This document shows, piece after piece, positions 11,519 to 22,700 of a stretch of 64,000 bases of DNA; position 1 is the first letter of the stretch; each line of letters starts with the position of its first letter. The translations under genes were made by a program, and so were the position numbers. Location of the stretch: contig NC_092649.1 of NCBI RefSeq assembly GCF_032118995.1, forward strand, positions 21,265,832-21,329,831, given 5' to 3'. Origin of the DNA: Asterias amurensis (Eukaryota; Echinodermata; Asteroidea; Forcipulatida; Asteriidae). Below the pieces are notes generated by a model. It saw only the letters and a list, made by a program, of their open reading frames with translations, was not told where the DNA came from and did no database searches.

Positions 11519-11910
11519 TTAAAGGAACACGTTGCCTTGGATCGGACGAGTTGGTCTATAAAAAAGCGTTTGTAACCCTTTTTTTATAAAATGCATACGG
11601 TTGGAAAGATGTTTTAAAAGTAAAAAACAATGATCCACACAAGTTTGCCTCGAAATTGCGCTGTTTTCCTTTTACTATGTGAACTAACACTGTCTGCCAT
11701 TTATGGGAGGCAAAAATTTGACTCCCATAAATGGCCGACCGTGTTAGTCGACGAGGTAAAAGGAAAACCGTGCAATTTCGAGGCATGTTTGTGTGGATCA
11801 TTGTATTCTACTTTTACAACATCTTTCTACCCATACGCATTTTATAAAAAACGGTGACAAACGCTTTTCAAAGACCAACTTGACAGATCCAAGCCAACGT
11901 GTTCCTTTAA
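11519..11910. mobile_element. TTAA MITE family B (long palindrome), copy 1
   Basis: TTAA flanks at 11519-11522 and 11907-11910. The two halves are near-perfect inverted copies meeting at about 11715 ('tttgactcccataaatggcc' opposite 'ccatttatgggaggcaaaa'). Termini are AGGAACACGTTGCCTTGG and its inverse. A single strand could fold into a hairpin nearly 195 bp long. No protein-coding content. Confidence 0.85.
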
Positions 11911-12394
11911 CCCCGGTGTTTCTGGTTCACATAGTGATAGCAAGCACCCTTGTTTACATGTTTCCTCAGGCTTGTGAGCTACAGTGATTACGAATTCACT
12001 TATGAGACATCCTTTGTTTCGATTACCAGAAGTATATAACAATAGTAAATAGTAAAATGTGGCAACCAAACGACCAAACTCATTGTTAGGCATTGGTTCT
12101 GTAATCATTATTTATTCAAGAACATGTGTGAAATATTTTACTAAGACTTGCATGTAACTGCTTACTGAAAGGCTACGTACATGTATACATTTTGGATTTT
12201 GGGAGTGTTTGTACGATTGTTGGGAGTGTTTTGGGTTACAAATTTTGTTTGAGCTGTCAAAAACTGTTTACCCATATATTCATGTAATGATGCATGTAAT
12301 GTCAAGAAATTATCTCAATTGACACAAGTGCACTTAATATGCTTCGTTCATATTATTATTAGCTTGTTGATGTCAACTTGCCACCATGCACACT

Positions 12395-12660
12395 AATGGT
12401 GCGTTAGATTAGCTTCCCTGGGTCGACCCCGGTCTGCTCCCGGTACGTTCAAATAGCTTTGATGTCATTCCAGGGGCTCACCCGGGTCAGTCCCAAGTGC
12501 CCTGCTTATGGAGTGGGTCACTTGGGGCTGGCCCCAGGTGCATGACGTCACTACGAGAGCGGTGAGTGATAGTTCATTTAGCTCTTGTCAGGGGCTCACT
12601 GAAGTGAGCACCGTGGGGTCAACATGTCAACACATGGACACTTATCGAACGCACCCTAAG
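12395..12660. mobile_element. TIR element (GGTGCGTT type)
   Basis: 'aatggtgcgttagatt' at about 12396 and 'cttatcgaacgcaccct' at about 12643 form inverted ends. The interior is GC-richer than its surroundings ('ctgggtcgaccccgg', 'ggggctggccccagg') and has internal dyads. Non-coding. Superfamily not determined. Confidence 0.6.
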
Positions 12661-12954
12661 TAAGGGAACCAACCAATAGTGTGTCCTAGTTCCAACATGG
12701 TTCGTAGAATGCATCTGTTAGTTCCAATGTCTCTAGCATACATTTGCTCTCTACTTGTTTTAACGTAAATTATTCTAACAATTAAGATTGTTTTTTAATT
12801 CAAGATTTTTGATTAATGCAGTATAGGTTGGGAAATGAAGAAACTACTTATTTGTCTTCCAGTTTTATGTAAATATTGTTGGTGTATACAGTTCTTGCAT
12901 ACTTACAATTTATTGCCATTTGTATAAATTATTACAAAGAAAACAAAAAGGAAC

Positions 12955-12960
12955 AATAAA
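12955..12960 (+). promoter_or_regulatory. Polyadenylation signal AATAAA (sortilin candidate)
   Basis: Canonical AATAAA in an A-rich context ('ggaacaataaaatac') followed by T/GT-rich sequence. It is the last such signal before the convergent TMA7 transcript. Confidence 0.5.
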
Positions 12961-12975
12961 ATACTACCATTTTGC

Positions 12976-13597
12976 TGACTATATGTGTATTCTTGAGCGT
13001 CTTCTTGATGTGCATTGGTGATGTGCAGATCCCCCAAAACTCTCCTATTATCAGTGAATAGCGAGAGGGACCAGTAAGTTTGTCATTTCACTGGTCCTTC
13101 GGCTTTTCACTGGTCCATATGGACCCGATCAAAACCCAATCACATGGGGATGAATTAACAAGTGTCAAAGGACCATCTATGGAAACTAGCGAATAAAGTG
13201 GCCCCAAACCAGCATATACTATGGTGTACAACTAGTGTTTGAGCTGTATCGCATGTTTATTCTCTTAGTTTCATTGACACTTCGCACACATGCACGCTTG
13301 CATATCTGCACAAATTATGCCTTGGAATTGCATGTTTTCCCTTTTACTTTGCGAACTAACACGGTCGGCAACTTAATGGAATAAAAAATTTGACTCCACA
13401 AATTAGAGTGCCATGTTAGTTCACGACATACAAGGGAAAACAATTTTGAGCTATATTTGTGTTGATCCAAGGCAACATGTCACTTTAACAATGGCCTGCT
13501 ACAACACAACTGCAGACCCTCTGTTGTCTCAAGGCACTATTCAGAAAAAAGACAAGAAATCGACATTAGGTTGACAGTAATCGGTTTAAAATATCTC
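12976..13597. other. Convergent intergenic gap
   Basis: No exon was recognised between the presumed sortilin and TMA7 3' ends. 13310-13489 is a decayed, shortened family B MITE ('ttgccttggaattgcatg', 'gaactaacacggtcgg', 'gatccaaggcaacatgtc'). Confidence 0.5.
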
Positions 13598-13603
13598 TTT
13601 ATT
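13598..13603 (-). promoter_or_regulatory. Polyadenylation signal (TMA7 candidate)
   Basis: TTTATT on the plus strand, that is AATAAA on the minus strand, downstream of the TMA7 stop. It would give a 3' UTR of about 1.6 kb. Another AATAAA at about 14068-14073 (minus) is an alternative. Confidence 0.4.
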
Positions 13604-14214
13604 TCTCTGATTCATCACCCAATTAACATGTAGTACACTAGCCTTCTTGTATTGCTGATTCCAAGCCAGATATCTTTCCATACCCAAGATGCTGATTTCA
13701 GAAAACTTCCTTGTACATGTATGCTGTATAATGTAGATGGTTCCAATACTGACAAATAATCAATAAACAATCAAACATTTTTCCTCGACATCAAGAAGAT
13801 TACATCAAATCCTAACTTTTAATGAATGTACTTTAGGGCAACCTACGCTTTGATGATTATGATTGTTCCATGTTTCTTTGCAATTACCACAAACATTTGA
13901 AACAAAACATGAAAAATGCTGTTACATTTTGATATAGCCATGGGTGTTCCTTAACAATCCTAAAAAGCGGACGTTTGACAGAGAAAGCAATGTTTGACAG
14001 TCAGACAAGTTTTGTTTCTACAAGTTATTTGTTACACTGTCCTCTCTGCTCAGTAGCATGTACATTTTTTATTAAGTTTGAATGAATGTAAGCCCTAGTT
14101 ATACAAACAAGAAGGATTTATGCAGCTTTTTTTTGCCTTGAACCACAGTTTAGAAGCAAATAATTATTTCTTGATAAAAAAAGACCTCCATTAAAACACA
14201 TGAAAATCATGGGA

Positions 14215-14410
14215 GTACCCAATACACTGTCTTTTGACCCAAGTCACCTGGGGCAAATTTTATAAAGCTGTTAGCATATAAACCATTCTGCTTAGCAAAC
14301 TTCTTGGCTAAGTAAGAAATGACCGGGCTACACCAGTCACAGCAATGATAACTGCATTGTTTGCTGGTTAGTAACCAGTTTTTGTACTTTATGAAATTGG
14401 GCCCTGGTGT
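14215..14410. mobile_element. Foldback MITE (GGGCCCAATTTCAT family)
   Basis: Ends with 'tatgaaattgggccctgg' at about 14391 and begins near 14250 with 'ggggcaaattttataaagc'. The interior shares 'cttagc', 'aagaaatgaccgg' and 'ctggttagtaaccag'. It is one of several copies, with others at 14786-14962, 35044-35983 (interrupted) and 48165-48690 (interrupted). Confidence 0.6.
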
Positions 14411-14785
14411 CCACACTCGTAATCCAACTTAGTTGTGCCATTTATAGAGTCACATTATCTGTGTATTTTAAGCAATGCGTGCATGACTAGATGCGCAACA
14501 TATCTTGACACGTAATTTGACTTAAAAAATGGCAGTGAGCTAAAAGGGAGCTATATTTCCTATGCTAAACATTACATGGAGTAAAATGAAAGAAAAATTG
14601 AAAACCTTGTGGGTAATATTTTGTAAAGTAAACCATTACTAGGTTATTGCCCATAAAACTAAATTGATATCAAAGTTTGATTCTCACATACATTGTCCCC
14701 AGATTGAGTGTACCACATGATTTAAGCAATAGTAGTACATGTATAAGACAAGCTTGATGAACAAACTGAATAGTCTGCCTAACCT

Positions 14786-14962
14786 GGGCCCAATTTCATA
14801 GAGCTTGCTCCACAATTATCTGCTTACTAGAAATGAACAGGATACCAGTCACAAAGTGTACATGTGACATGGTATTTTGGCTGGTAACCCTGTTCTGGTA
14901 AGCATAAATTTTGCTGTGTTTAACTACTTTTCGTGCTTAAGCAGCTCTATGAAATTGGGCCC
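14786..14962. mobile_element. Foldback MITE (GGGCCCAATTTCAT family)
   Basis: Clear inverted ends: 'gggcccaatttcatagagct' at about 14788 and 'agctctatgaaattgggccc' at about 14942. About 175 bp, in the TMA7 3' UTR. Confidence 0.8.
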
Positions 14963-14979
14963 TGTTCCTGCAGCCGATT

Positions 14980-15146
14980 TCACAAAATGCTAAGATTAAT
15001 CCCATCTCGAGGTAGAATAAGTAACTCTTCCGAACTTAGGATGAGTTCAATGCGTCCTAAGGTCTATGGCTACAGAACTTAACTCGATTTAAGTCCTAAG
15101 ATTAATCCTAAGTTAGGAAGAGTTTGGTGAAATCGACGGCTGGACA
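14980..15146. mobile_element. Foldback MITE family F (CAGCCGATTTC ends)
   Basis: Left end 'gcagccgatttcac' at about 14971-14984, right end 'gtgaaatcgacggctg' at about 15127-15142. The interior is a degenerate palindrome of 'taagattaatcc' and 'cctaagttagg' motifs. Relatives are at 36975-37155, 45085-45210, 51873-52041 and 60742-60854. Confidence 0.7.
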
Positions 15147-15216
15147 CACAATAATCAATACAACACTATTTCATGTCGCCAAACAATGCAGAAAGAATCC
15201 ATCTCAACACCTGCTG

Positions 15217-17443
15217 TTATTTCTTTCCTGATTTCTTAATGCCACCTTGACCTGAATAAAGAAGAAATGTTCTGAATTATTGGATGTTACGCACAAGATT
15301 GAAACGTCGAGTTGAAACAACGGTTCTTTTCAGAACCACCCCAACTCATTTAGAGATTATCATTACATGATGTTACTCGGGAAAGTATACCGTGCTAACA
15401 CACATCGGAGTATGGGTAAAAACCAAAAAATTAATATTCTTTATCCGGATGCAAATTTAACATCTATTATATGGTTGCGGTACCCGCTGCCAAAACATAT
15501 AGGATTCGAACTGCCTCTAGCTACCGGGCAATCTTGGCAGTCTAGTTGGTAAGACACTGCTCTAGAATTGCAAGGGTCGTGGGTTCCAATCCCACCCGAG
15601 TAACATGCCTGTGATATTTTTTCACAGGACTCGGGAGCCTGAGTATACAGTGCTAACACACATCGGTGCATTGATAAAAAAAAGAAAAATTAATAAAAAG
15701 TTTCATAAAATAAGACTTACTGAGAGGTCCTTTCTGCGAGGAGGCTTTTGCTTTGGCTTGTTCCAGTTTCTTCTTCTCTTCTTTTTGTTTCTGTTTTAAC
15801 TGTAAATCATCCTACAGAGAGAAAAAAAGGTTGTATCACCAGAGGTTGTCATATCACTACTTTTCTTAATCTTCATTTTCCTCTATACCTTACGCCCGGG
15901 TAGTAGTTAAAAAGCAGGACAGTTCTTTTCAGAACTGAGAATTCTCCCAAACATCAGATAAATCTACTCCGCAGTAGTAGAATAAAAAAAGACAGTTCTC
16001 CAAGAATAAACTCTATCTGGCAGGAAGATACACACATGGTGTTACGGGAAACCAAATATACAATGGTTTCTTACATAGCGGACATATCCGTCACTCATTG
16101 ATGCTCAAGGAGCTGTGGCGCAATACAAAACAGGAACACCGGGGCGAAACCCCTTCTCTTTATGATAAGTGCACTGGTCGAGTCAATTTTTTGACCCCCA
16201 TAACTGGCCGACCGTGATACTTTGAGTGATACTTGTGTGGATCGTTATATTCTACTTTTAAAACATCTTTCTAACCATATGCATTTCATAACAAACGGTT
16301 TCAAATGCTTTTCATAGACCAACTCGTCCGATCCAAGGCAAGGTGTTCCTTTAAGTGTCTTGCAAAAGGAAAGGACACAAGTATCACGACCAGGATTCGA
16401 ACCCACACACTGCTGAACAGAAACACCAGCGCTTCAATGTGGTGCTCTTATCCGCTCGGCCACAAAATGCTTTGTACGAAAAGATCAACTCTAACAATCC
16501 TTCAACCTCCAAAGTCTTACTCGGGAGGTTTGGTTATTTCTGACTCTGTAGACTGCATGTCCAACAAACATTTTTCACTTATCACTGGGACAGGCATCAG
16601 ATGGAACAGGCATGGATGTTAAATGGATGTTAAAAGGAGTAATGACGGAATGGAATGAGTGTGGCATTTTATATTACCTCATCAAGCTCTCTAGATTCCT
16701 TCTTGGGCTGCTTCAAAGGCTTCTTCTTTCCTCCTGCAATCAATAACACACACACATTGTAGATAACTGGGATACAATATTCCCGTCACATTTAAACCAT
16801 CAGAATTAATCTAGATTTACATGTATTTGGGCTGCCCTTTTTTAAAGGAGCAGGCCTGTACTTCACTGAGGCAATATAAATGATTGCCTCCATGCCATTT
16901 AAAATTTCCTCCTGCGGTGCTCTTTACCAAGGAGAAGATGCCTTGGTGCCCTTGCCCTTTCAAAAAATGGTGATCCCTGAAACGTTCCGCACCTAGGGAA
17001 AATTGAAATGCTCAGGGGATCACCTCGGGAGTCGTAACCATAGCACTCGGAGCAGTCAATATTGGTACCATCCCTTTATCCTACGTAGTCATTATTTTTG
17101 TGTTAATTTGGATTGACTAGAGCAGGATTTGAACCAGCGACCGCCATGTGTATTTGAGGTCTCTAGTAAACTTTCCTTTACTCAACTCAGTTTCCCTTGT
17201 GGTTTATTATTTGACTTCTATTTCTACATTAGTTATAATTGTTTGAATACAACTAAAGCCTGGTTCATACTTCATGCGAATGTGGAGCAAATTTGACGAG
17301 AATTTGACATCACAACTCTCCTTTCGGAGAGATGAACTGCAGCGAATTACTTGTTGAGTCAACATTTGCATTCACATTCGCAGGAAGTATGAATGGGGGC
17401 TTAACACATAACTTGATATGAACTCACCTGCTCTTCCAGACAT
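15217..17443 (-). CDS. TMA7: TMA7, translation machinery-associated protein 7
   Basis: Four coding exons on the minus strand: 17443-17428, 16733-16678, 15811-15721 and 15251-15217. Splice sites are canonical and the frame is continuous, giving 65 aa (the human protein has 64). It opens MSGRAGGKKKPLKQPKK, continues through an acidic patch (RELDEDD) and a Lys/Glu/Gln-rich helix (KQKQKEEKKKLEQAKAKA), and ends GPLSQGGIKKSGKK. This is the full signature of the TMA7/CCDC72 family, small basic proteins that co-purify with ribosomes in yeast. The start is the only ATG giving the family N-terminus. A 5' UTR acceptor at about 17506 implies at least one upstream non-coding exon, probably ending at a donor near 19392, so the promoter would be shared with POGLUT1. 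Confidence 0.95.
15297..15400. repeat. Half copy of the AACGTCGAG foldback repeat
   Basis: 'aacggttcttttcagaacca', 'ccccaactcattt' and 'agagattatcattacatg' match the right half of the foldback at 52510-52735. Only one arm is present. Confidence 0.5.
15525..15665 (+). repeat. tRNA-derived SINE head
   Basis: A tRNA-like block with A-box-like 'tctagttggtaag' and B-box-like 'gggttccaatcccacc', followed by 'ctcgggagcctgagtatac'. The acceptor stem does not close well, so it is called a SINE fragment and not a tRNA gene. It lies in TMA7 intron 3. Confidence 0.5.
15896..16070. repeat. Repeat family E, partial
   Basis: 'cgcccgggtagtagttaaa', 'aggacagttcttttcagaac', 'ctactccgcagtagtag' and 'acacatggtgttacggg' match the central part of the copies at 1135-1495 and 25999-26610. 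Confidence 0.6.
16075..16470 (-). repeat. SINE family S interrupted by a half family B MITE
   Basis: SINE sequence runs to about 16177 ('tttatgataagtgcactgg') and resumes at about 16354 ('tgtcttgc ... gattcgaacccacac ... ccgctcggccac'). Between them lies about 175 bp of the right half of MITE B ('cccataactggccgaccgtg ... ggtgttcctttaa'). The junction is at the SINE's own TTAAGTGTCTTGC. The left half of the MITE is missing. Confidence 0.7.
16845..17010. repeat. Repeat family K (AGGCCTG ... TTGCC type)
   Basis: 'caggcctgtacttc', 'gaggcaat', 'gattgcctccatgcc', 'ctttaccaaggagaa' and 'gcccttgccctttcaaa' recur at 22150-22335, 24040-24195, 37560-37700 and 42545-42690. Non-coding, unclassified. Confidence 0.6.
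17266..17405. mobile_element. Foldback MITE family J (GGTTCATACTTCCTG)
   Basis: 'gcctggttcatacttcatgc' at 17267 faces 'gcaggaagtatgaatggggg' at 17380. The interior has 'gcgaatgtggagcaaattt' and 'aattacttgttgagtc'. Other copies are at 34760-34910, 37365-37515, 38315-38415, 39555-39665 and 42215-42420. Confidence 0.75.
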
Positions 17444-18749
17444 GTTTCAATATTGGATCTGGTTTAAGATGTTAATACCAAAGATTCTCTTTCAGTTCCA
17501 ACAACCTGCAAGAAATTACAACAAGTACACTGTCAACTAATTATGCATTTTCTCATGGGGAGTCTGCAAGAGTTGAGGATACAATAGAAAGGAATTAGGT
17601 GTTTATGTTATGCGCTCAGGCATGTGTGAGCCGGAATAGGAGGTTTGTGGAAGACCACTTACTGATTTGACGCACAAGCAAACAGACATGCCAAACCTAG
17701 TCAGCTTTACTGCCATCTCAATAACTACATAGTACGTTTGACGTTGTACATCATTTTCAGTTCAGCTAAACCAATGACACATGGGCATGAGCAAGGTTAT
17801 AACTAATAGTGTACAGATTCCTGGTTGTGATAGTGAAGTTTTCACAAGATTCTAATACGTTTGATTCTAATTTGTGCCCTTGTTGTAAGTAGCTAGTGAA
17901 GTTTCCTTCTGTCGGTGCCGTTATGGTACAGGTATTCAAGCAAACGCTACCAATCATGGGACTTTGCCGAAGGTAGAAGTAGAAGTAGAAATCCATCTCC
18001 ACTCGATTCTTCAAGCAGTTTTGACACTCCAAGCAGTTTTGAAACTCCAGGCTTTGCCTCAAGATCATTATGTGCTGTTCTCCATGGGTAAAAAAAAACA
18101 CTCAGTTTGGGCCAAAAATGCTGGCTCCTGGGTTCACAGATGCCTCGTAAGATTGGTTAAAAATAAACCCAGACTGGCACAGTAGTTAAGCTTTGACTGA
18201 GCCAATCATGGCTCGTCCTGAGGCTAGACCCTGTCTTTTGGGCGCTGTACTCCTTTTTTTTAAACTTGTCGTACTCGGTTGAATCAAACTTCTCAATCAT
18301 TATAGGTCAAACTAGTATAATGAACAATTTTGAACAAAAAGGAGTACAGTGCCCCGGTAGCTGGGTCTATCTTAAGCCAACCTTTTGGCCATTTGTGAAC
18401 AGAGGAGCCGGCAATTTCAAACTGCGTCAGTTTTTTCTTCCAGTGAAGGAAATGGTTTACGCAAATCGTCTAGTTTGTGTTAGTTTTTTTCCCGGTCCTA
18501 CTAAAAGCTGACAACGCCGACAACAAGTCCAGAGTGCCAAAAACACGCCGACTAAGCTTGGGCGATATCACAATATTATCGAATATCGCAATAACTGCAA
18601 ATCAATGGTAGTTAGTTGCTAACTAAAGTGTAACGTAGTAGCAATATAAATCACTATGGTGATACTGGAAATTTATCTTACAATGAATTTTATTGCTTTG
18701 AGAAATCGCCCCCAGGAATGGTTTACCTGTAGAACGAGCGAAACCATTC

Positions 18750-19110
18750 CTGCACGATCGGTCAATCGCGCAAACCCATTCCTGCACGATCGGTAGATCG
18801 CCCAAAACTTTTCCTGCCTGATCGGTTGATCGTGCAAAACATTTCCTGCACGGTCGGTCGATCGCGCAAACCCATTCCTGCACGATCGGTAGATCGCGCA
18901 AAGCCTTTCCTGCGCGATCGGCTGATAACGGGAAAAATACTCGTAGCGCGATCGTTCAATCACGCAAGGAAGGATGTTATTTGCGCGATCGACCGATTGC
19001 TGCGCGATCGACCGATTGTTGTGCGATCGACCGATTGCTGCGCGACTTAATTGATCTTTCAATAGCGCAGCGCGATCGGTTGATCACCCAGATTGACCGA
19101 TCGCGCCCAA
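18750..19110. repeat. Two-part CGATCG minisatellite
   Basis: 18750-18935 holds about six 32-bp units of the form 'cattcctgcacgatcgg' then 'tcgatcgcgcaaacc'. 18980-19045 holds three to four 19-bp units 'tgcgcgatcgaccgattgc', which are the reverse complement of the core of the first array. The locus therefore has direct repeats followed by inverted repeats and is very CpG-rich compared with its surroundings. It lies in the inferred 5' intron of TMA7. Long open frames across it are by-products of the repeat. Confidence 0.85.
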
Positions 19111-19391
19111 CATAATGATGTTGAACGAAAGTAGTGAGAGAGCGATGATCATTTTATGATGAGCGGCAAAGAGAAAACGGATTCCCAGAAAAACAACCAC
19201 AAAACAAAAACTCATCAATTTATTTTTACATTTATTTATTTGTACATGATCGCACCCCTAACGATGGGATAATATTTATTTACTCAAATGTATCTTACTA
19301 CACGACTAGCACTCATATGTTTTCATTTTCTTATTCATTGTCAATTCAGAGTAAAATTACGGTAAAAAATTCACTTCACAACTTACTTACC

Positions 19392-19713
19392 CGACTTACT
19401 CGCGACAAACTACATGCATAGCAAAAGCATGTGTTGAGTACGAGGTTAATATCGGAGCTACCACTAGTAACCAGACTCGCATTTACGGATAACGTATACA
19501 ACCGTTGGCTTACAATTAGTCTGGCACCCAGTCTAAACCGCGCAAATTCTATCCGTTGTCCGCAACTAAAATGATCAATCCCCTTTACAAACATTAACAT
19601 GAATAAACTACAACCTGAGAACGACTTTGTCACGTAGTCTTCGACCCGACCGGAAGTACTTCTTATTGTTTTGACACCAACAAATGTACACGCGTCTACA
19701 CTAGTCGTCCAAA
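19392..19713. promoter_or_regulatory. Divergent promoter region and 5' UTRs of TMA7 and POGLUT1
   Basis: A good minus-strand donor (CGG|GTAAGTAAG) ends at about 19392, and the POGLUT1 ATG is at 19714. An ETS-like site (ACTTCCGG, minus strand) lies at about 19650 next to 'cacgtag'. No TATA box is evident. The head-to-head layout over about 300 bp suggests a shared promoter. Transcription start sites are inferred, not seen. Confidence 0.55.
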
Positions 19714-22700
19714 ATGGTGATGGGTTATTTTAAGCGCTGTACACTAAGCGCCTTTTTTGTCCTATTTATTTTCGTACAAATTGTTTTTGCTACAGAAGAA
19801 TGTCATGCAGAAAGTGGTGAATGTGGCTCAACAGACGACCTTGAAGCTGGAAAGAAGAAATACTTACCACAAGGTGATTCAATTGCACTTTCAATAGATC
19901 AATCTGAACTTGACCTTGATTCTGATTCGGCGTGTGGCCCCGCCCATCCCATAAATAGGGCAAATCCACTTTTGATTTGATTTACTCAGGATTTGGCCCT
20001 CATTTTCTAGTAAATACTTATCGGAAATATAGTTAATAAATAATAAAAGTACTGCCATCAGCGTCAGGACTGTAGGGGTTTGGGTGTCACTATATACCGG
20101 AAAACACCGGAAATTACCGGAAAATACCAGAAAAATACTGGAAAACACCGGAAAACTACCGGAAAACTACCGGAAAACTACTGGAAAAAAAAAGATGCTG
20201 CTGGCAGTGAATCTTTAGTTTTGATAACTTTTTTGTTGACACTGTCACTGACACCATGGAGGAATCAGTCGTGAGTCGAGTTGAGCTTCTTGAGATTGAG
20301 TCAGACTCAGAGTCGAATTTTATTCAATGAGTGCAGTATTTGAAAACGCCCTTGTTATTGTTTTAACTACTAAAAAAATGCATGCCTGCAGTTTTCAATT
20401 TCATTTTAAGTTCTTAAATTCGTGACATAAGCCCCACTTGTGTCAGTGTGTAGCCAAGGTAGTTGCGATTGCTCCATGTGATAACGTAACCCTCCTCCCG
20501 CCAGCTGCCGGGAGGAGGGTTACGTTATCGCAACTATAGCCAAGCATCCCAAGCATAAATTCTGAAGAGCTTGGCCGTACTATTGGGGCTAATTCTGGTT
20601 TGCGTGTGCATATTTATGTTGTTCGTTTGTTTAGTTAGATAATCTTCACATCAAAACTGATCAAGGGAACTCCGCAAACTCCCACAGGGCAAGGGGATAT
20701 AAACCCCAAGCTACCAACAACCAGTCTCTCAACAACCAGTCTCTCACAAATCTTGGCTTAGCGTCTATATCATGAATTGCACAAATCAAAAAATTGTGAT
20801 TCAGTTAACAGGATAAAACTATTCATTCTAGAATTGTGAAATCGTCAGTTACCGGGATTCAAACCTGCAATCTTGAGATGGATAACTTTCCGCCACCACT
20901 TTTTCACTCATTTTTACAAAAAGGGATATCTCATTGAGGTAAATTAGATAATATATTATTTCATATCGAATGAAAAAGTGGTGGCGCCATACAGAAACTT
21001 TTCCCTTGAGATTGCAAGTCCTGCAGTCTAACCACTTGACCACTGACTGTGATCCATTGTGTGCTGGATGAAAGTTTTCATGGTCTTTAACTTGTGGAAC
21101 GAGTTCCAAAAGTATATCGTGCCTTGAGTGTAACTTTCTAAATTACTTTAAAAAAATCAGGGTTAACAGTAAGACAGTGTTTCTTGTATGATTTCTCTCA
21201 TATAGATGCCAGATGGAAACCCTACTTAGATGCAGTAGATTCTGCTTTGAGCCAGTATGAAGAATGTGAACCCGACACCTGCACCTGTCATGACAGGTAC
21301 TTGATAAATGAATGGACAGCAGTTCTGTCGATAAACTGTGCAAGTCTCACCCGTATTCGATCGAACATTGGGACCTGTTAAACTATGTTGTATCTAGGTA
21401 TATTTACCAAGAAGTCCTCGGCTGGAGGGGCGAGTCGCGCACTGTTGCTTTCCAAGTGGGGGTGGAACACACTCAATAAATTGAGTCAGGCACTCACGTT
21501 GAAATCAGGAACACAATGGATGTCGTGGCTTGGTCGCCCTAGTGCAGCGGCCAAGCCTCGGTCATGGGTGGATGGTTTATTACGTAACCTAGCTCACTAC
21601 AACTACAACAAGTTATGGGTGAACCCAGGACTGCATGTGCAAGCCATTTGTGGGGAATTTTTATATTGTGAAATCTCATCTATGCCTTTGTAATAATTGT
21701 AATCATGCTCAGTACTTTGTTATTGTTTTAATCCATATATGTTACATTCTTGGTTTCAGTGTTTTAAACAGGGATTTAGCCGTTTGGAGAGAAAAAGGAG
21801 GCATAAGTGAAGATGTTTTTAAAGCAGCACTAACCAAAGGAATAGGTAATCACTACCAGATCATCAAGCACAAACTGTATCGCAGCAAGAAATGCATGTT
21901 TTCTGCAAGGTGGGCAATACATTATCATTTAAAATATAGCAACCATTCCCTTCAAACTTCTACCATGCATGTCTCAATCATCATCATAGGTTAGGAGTAT
22001 TAATTGATTTTTGGAAAAGTTGTAGTGGTCTACAAAGTCTTTTTCTTAGTTGGTCATTAGGAGGTTCATTCGGCAAGTGATGTCAATTAAAACCAACTAG
22101 ATCAAGTTTTGTCCTGAACTTAATTTTGTTTTCTTTAAGAATTCTTATAAAAGTAAAATGTTGCAGGCCTTATACTTCCTGGAGGCAATGAAGGTAATTG
22201 CCTCCATGCCCCCTGGTCATTGCCATGGTGCCCTTGAAATGATCCAGTAGAAATTTACAATGTCCTCATAGGGTGCCTTTTACCAAGGAGAAAATGCCCT
22301 GCTTGCCCCTTCAAAAACGAAGCATACAGGCCTGATGTTGTGTTCTTTTATACACCATAACGAGAATTCTTATTAGTAAAATGTTGAGTTGGTTTTACAT
22401 CAACTTAGCATAAAGGTTAGTTTGCAGATCCTTGGCTCTTTCACATTAAGCAATTATGGAAAAGTATGTCAGCCAACACAGTTCCCTTTTGAAGAAAGTG
22501 TTTTTTTTTCCTATGCCATTATAAGAATGAACATTAACTAACATACATTGTAGCACATTGCTTTTAAATGGATCACCACACCCAAATGGATCTTTGCCAT
22601 TAAAACTTGATAAGATCCTTATCATTAATATCCAAGTAAATCCTTGCCATTAGGCTAACACACAGTAAGATCCTTTATCAACCTTAGATCATTAATTAGA

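Larger units (their letters stand above)
7534..12975 (+). other. Probable sortilin 3' UTR
   Basis: From the stop at 7531-7533 to a canonical AATAAA at 12955-12960 no new exon was recognised on this strand. The stretch would be a 5.4-kb 3' UTR with several inserted repeats: foldback 8934-9172, MITE C 9184-9560, SINE 10721-10925, MITE A 11074-11459, MITE B 11519-11910 and a TIR element at 12395-12660. An earlier polyadenylation site is possible. Confidence 0.45.

Noticed and set aside
11556-11857. Similar peptides on opposite strands (MIHTN/MIHTS...)
   Set aside because: The mirror-image frames are caused by the palindrome of MITE family B. The same peptide appears at 24297-24497.
18623-19062. 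Overlapping long open frames on both strands (up to 129 codons) with RSTDRAG-type repeats
   Set aside because: They are by-products of the CGATCG minisatellite, whose unit lacks stops in several frames. No domain, splice signal or start context supports a protein.
21385-21693. 102-codon frame in POGLUT1 intron 2
   Set aside because: No recognisable domain or splice sites fitting POGLUT1. Kept only as an unclassified stretch.
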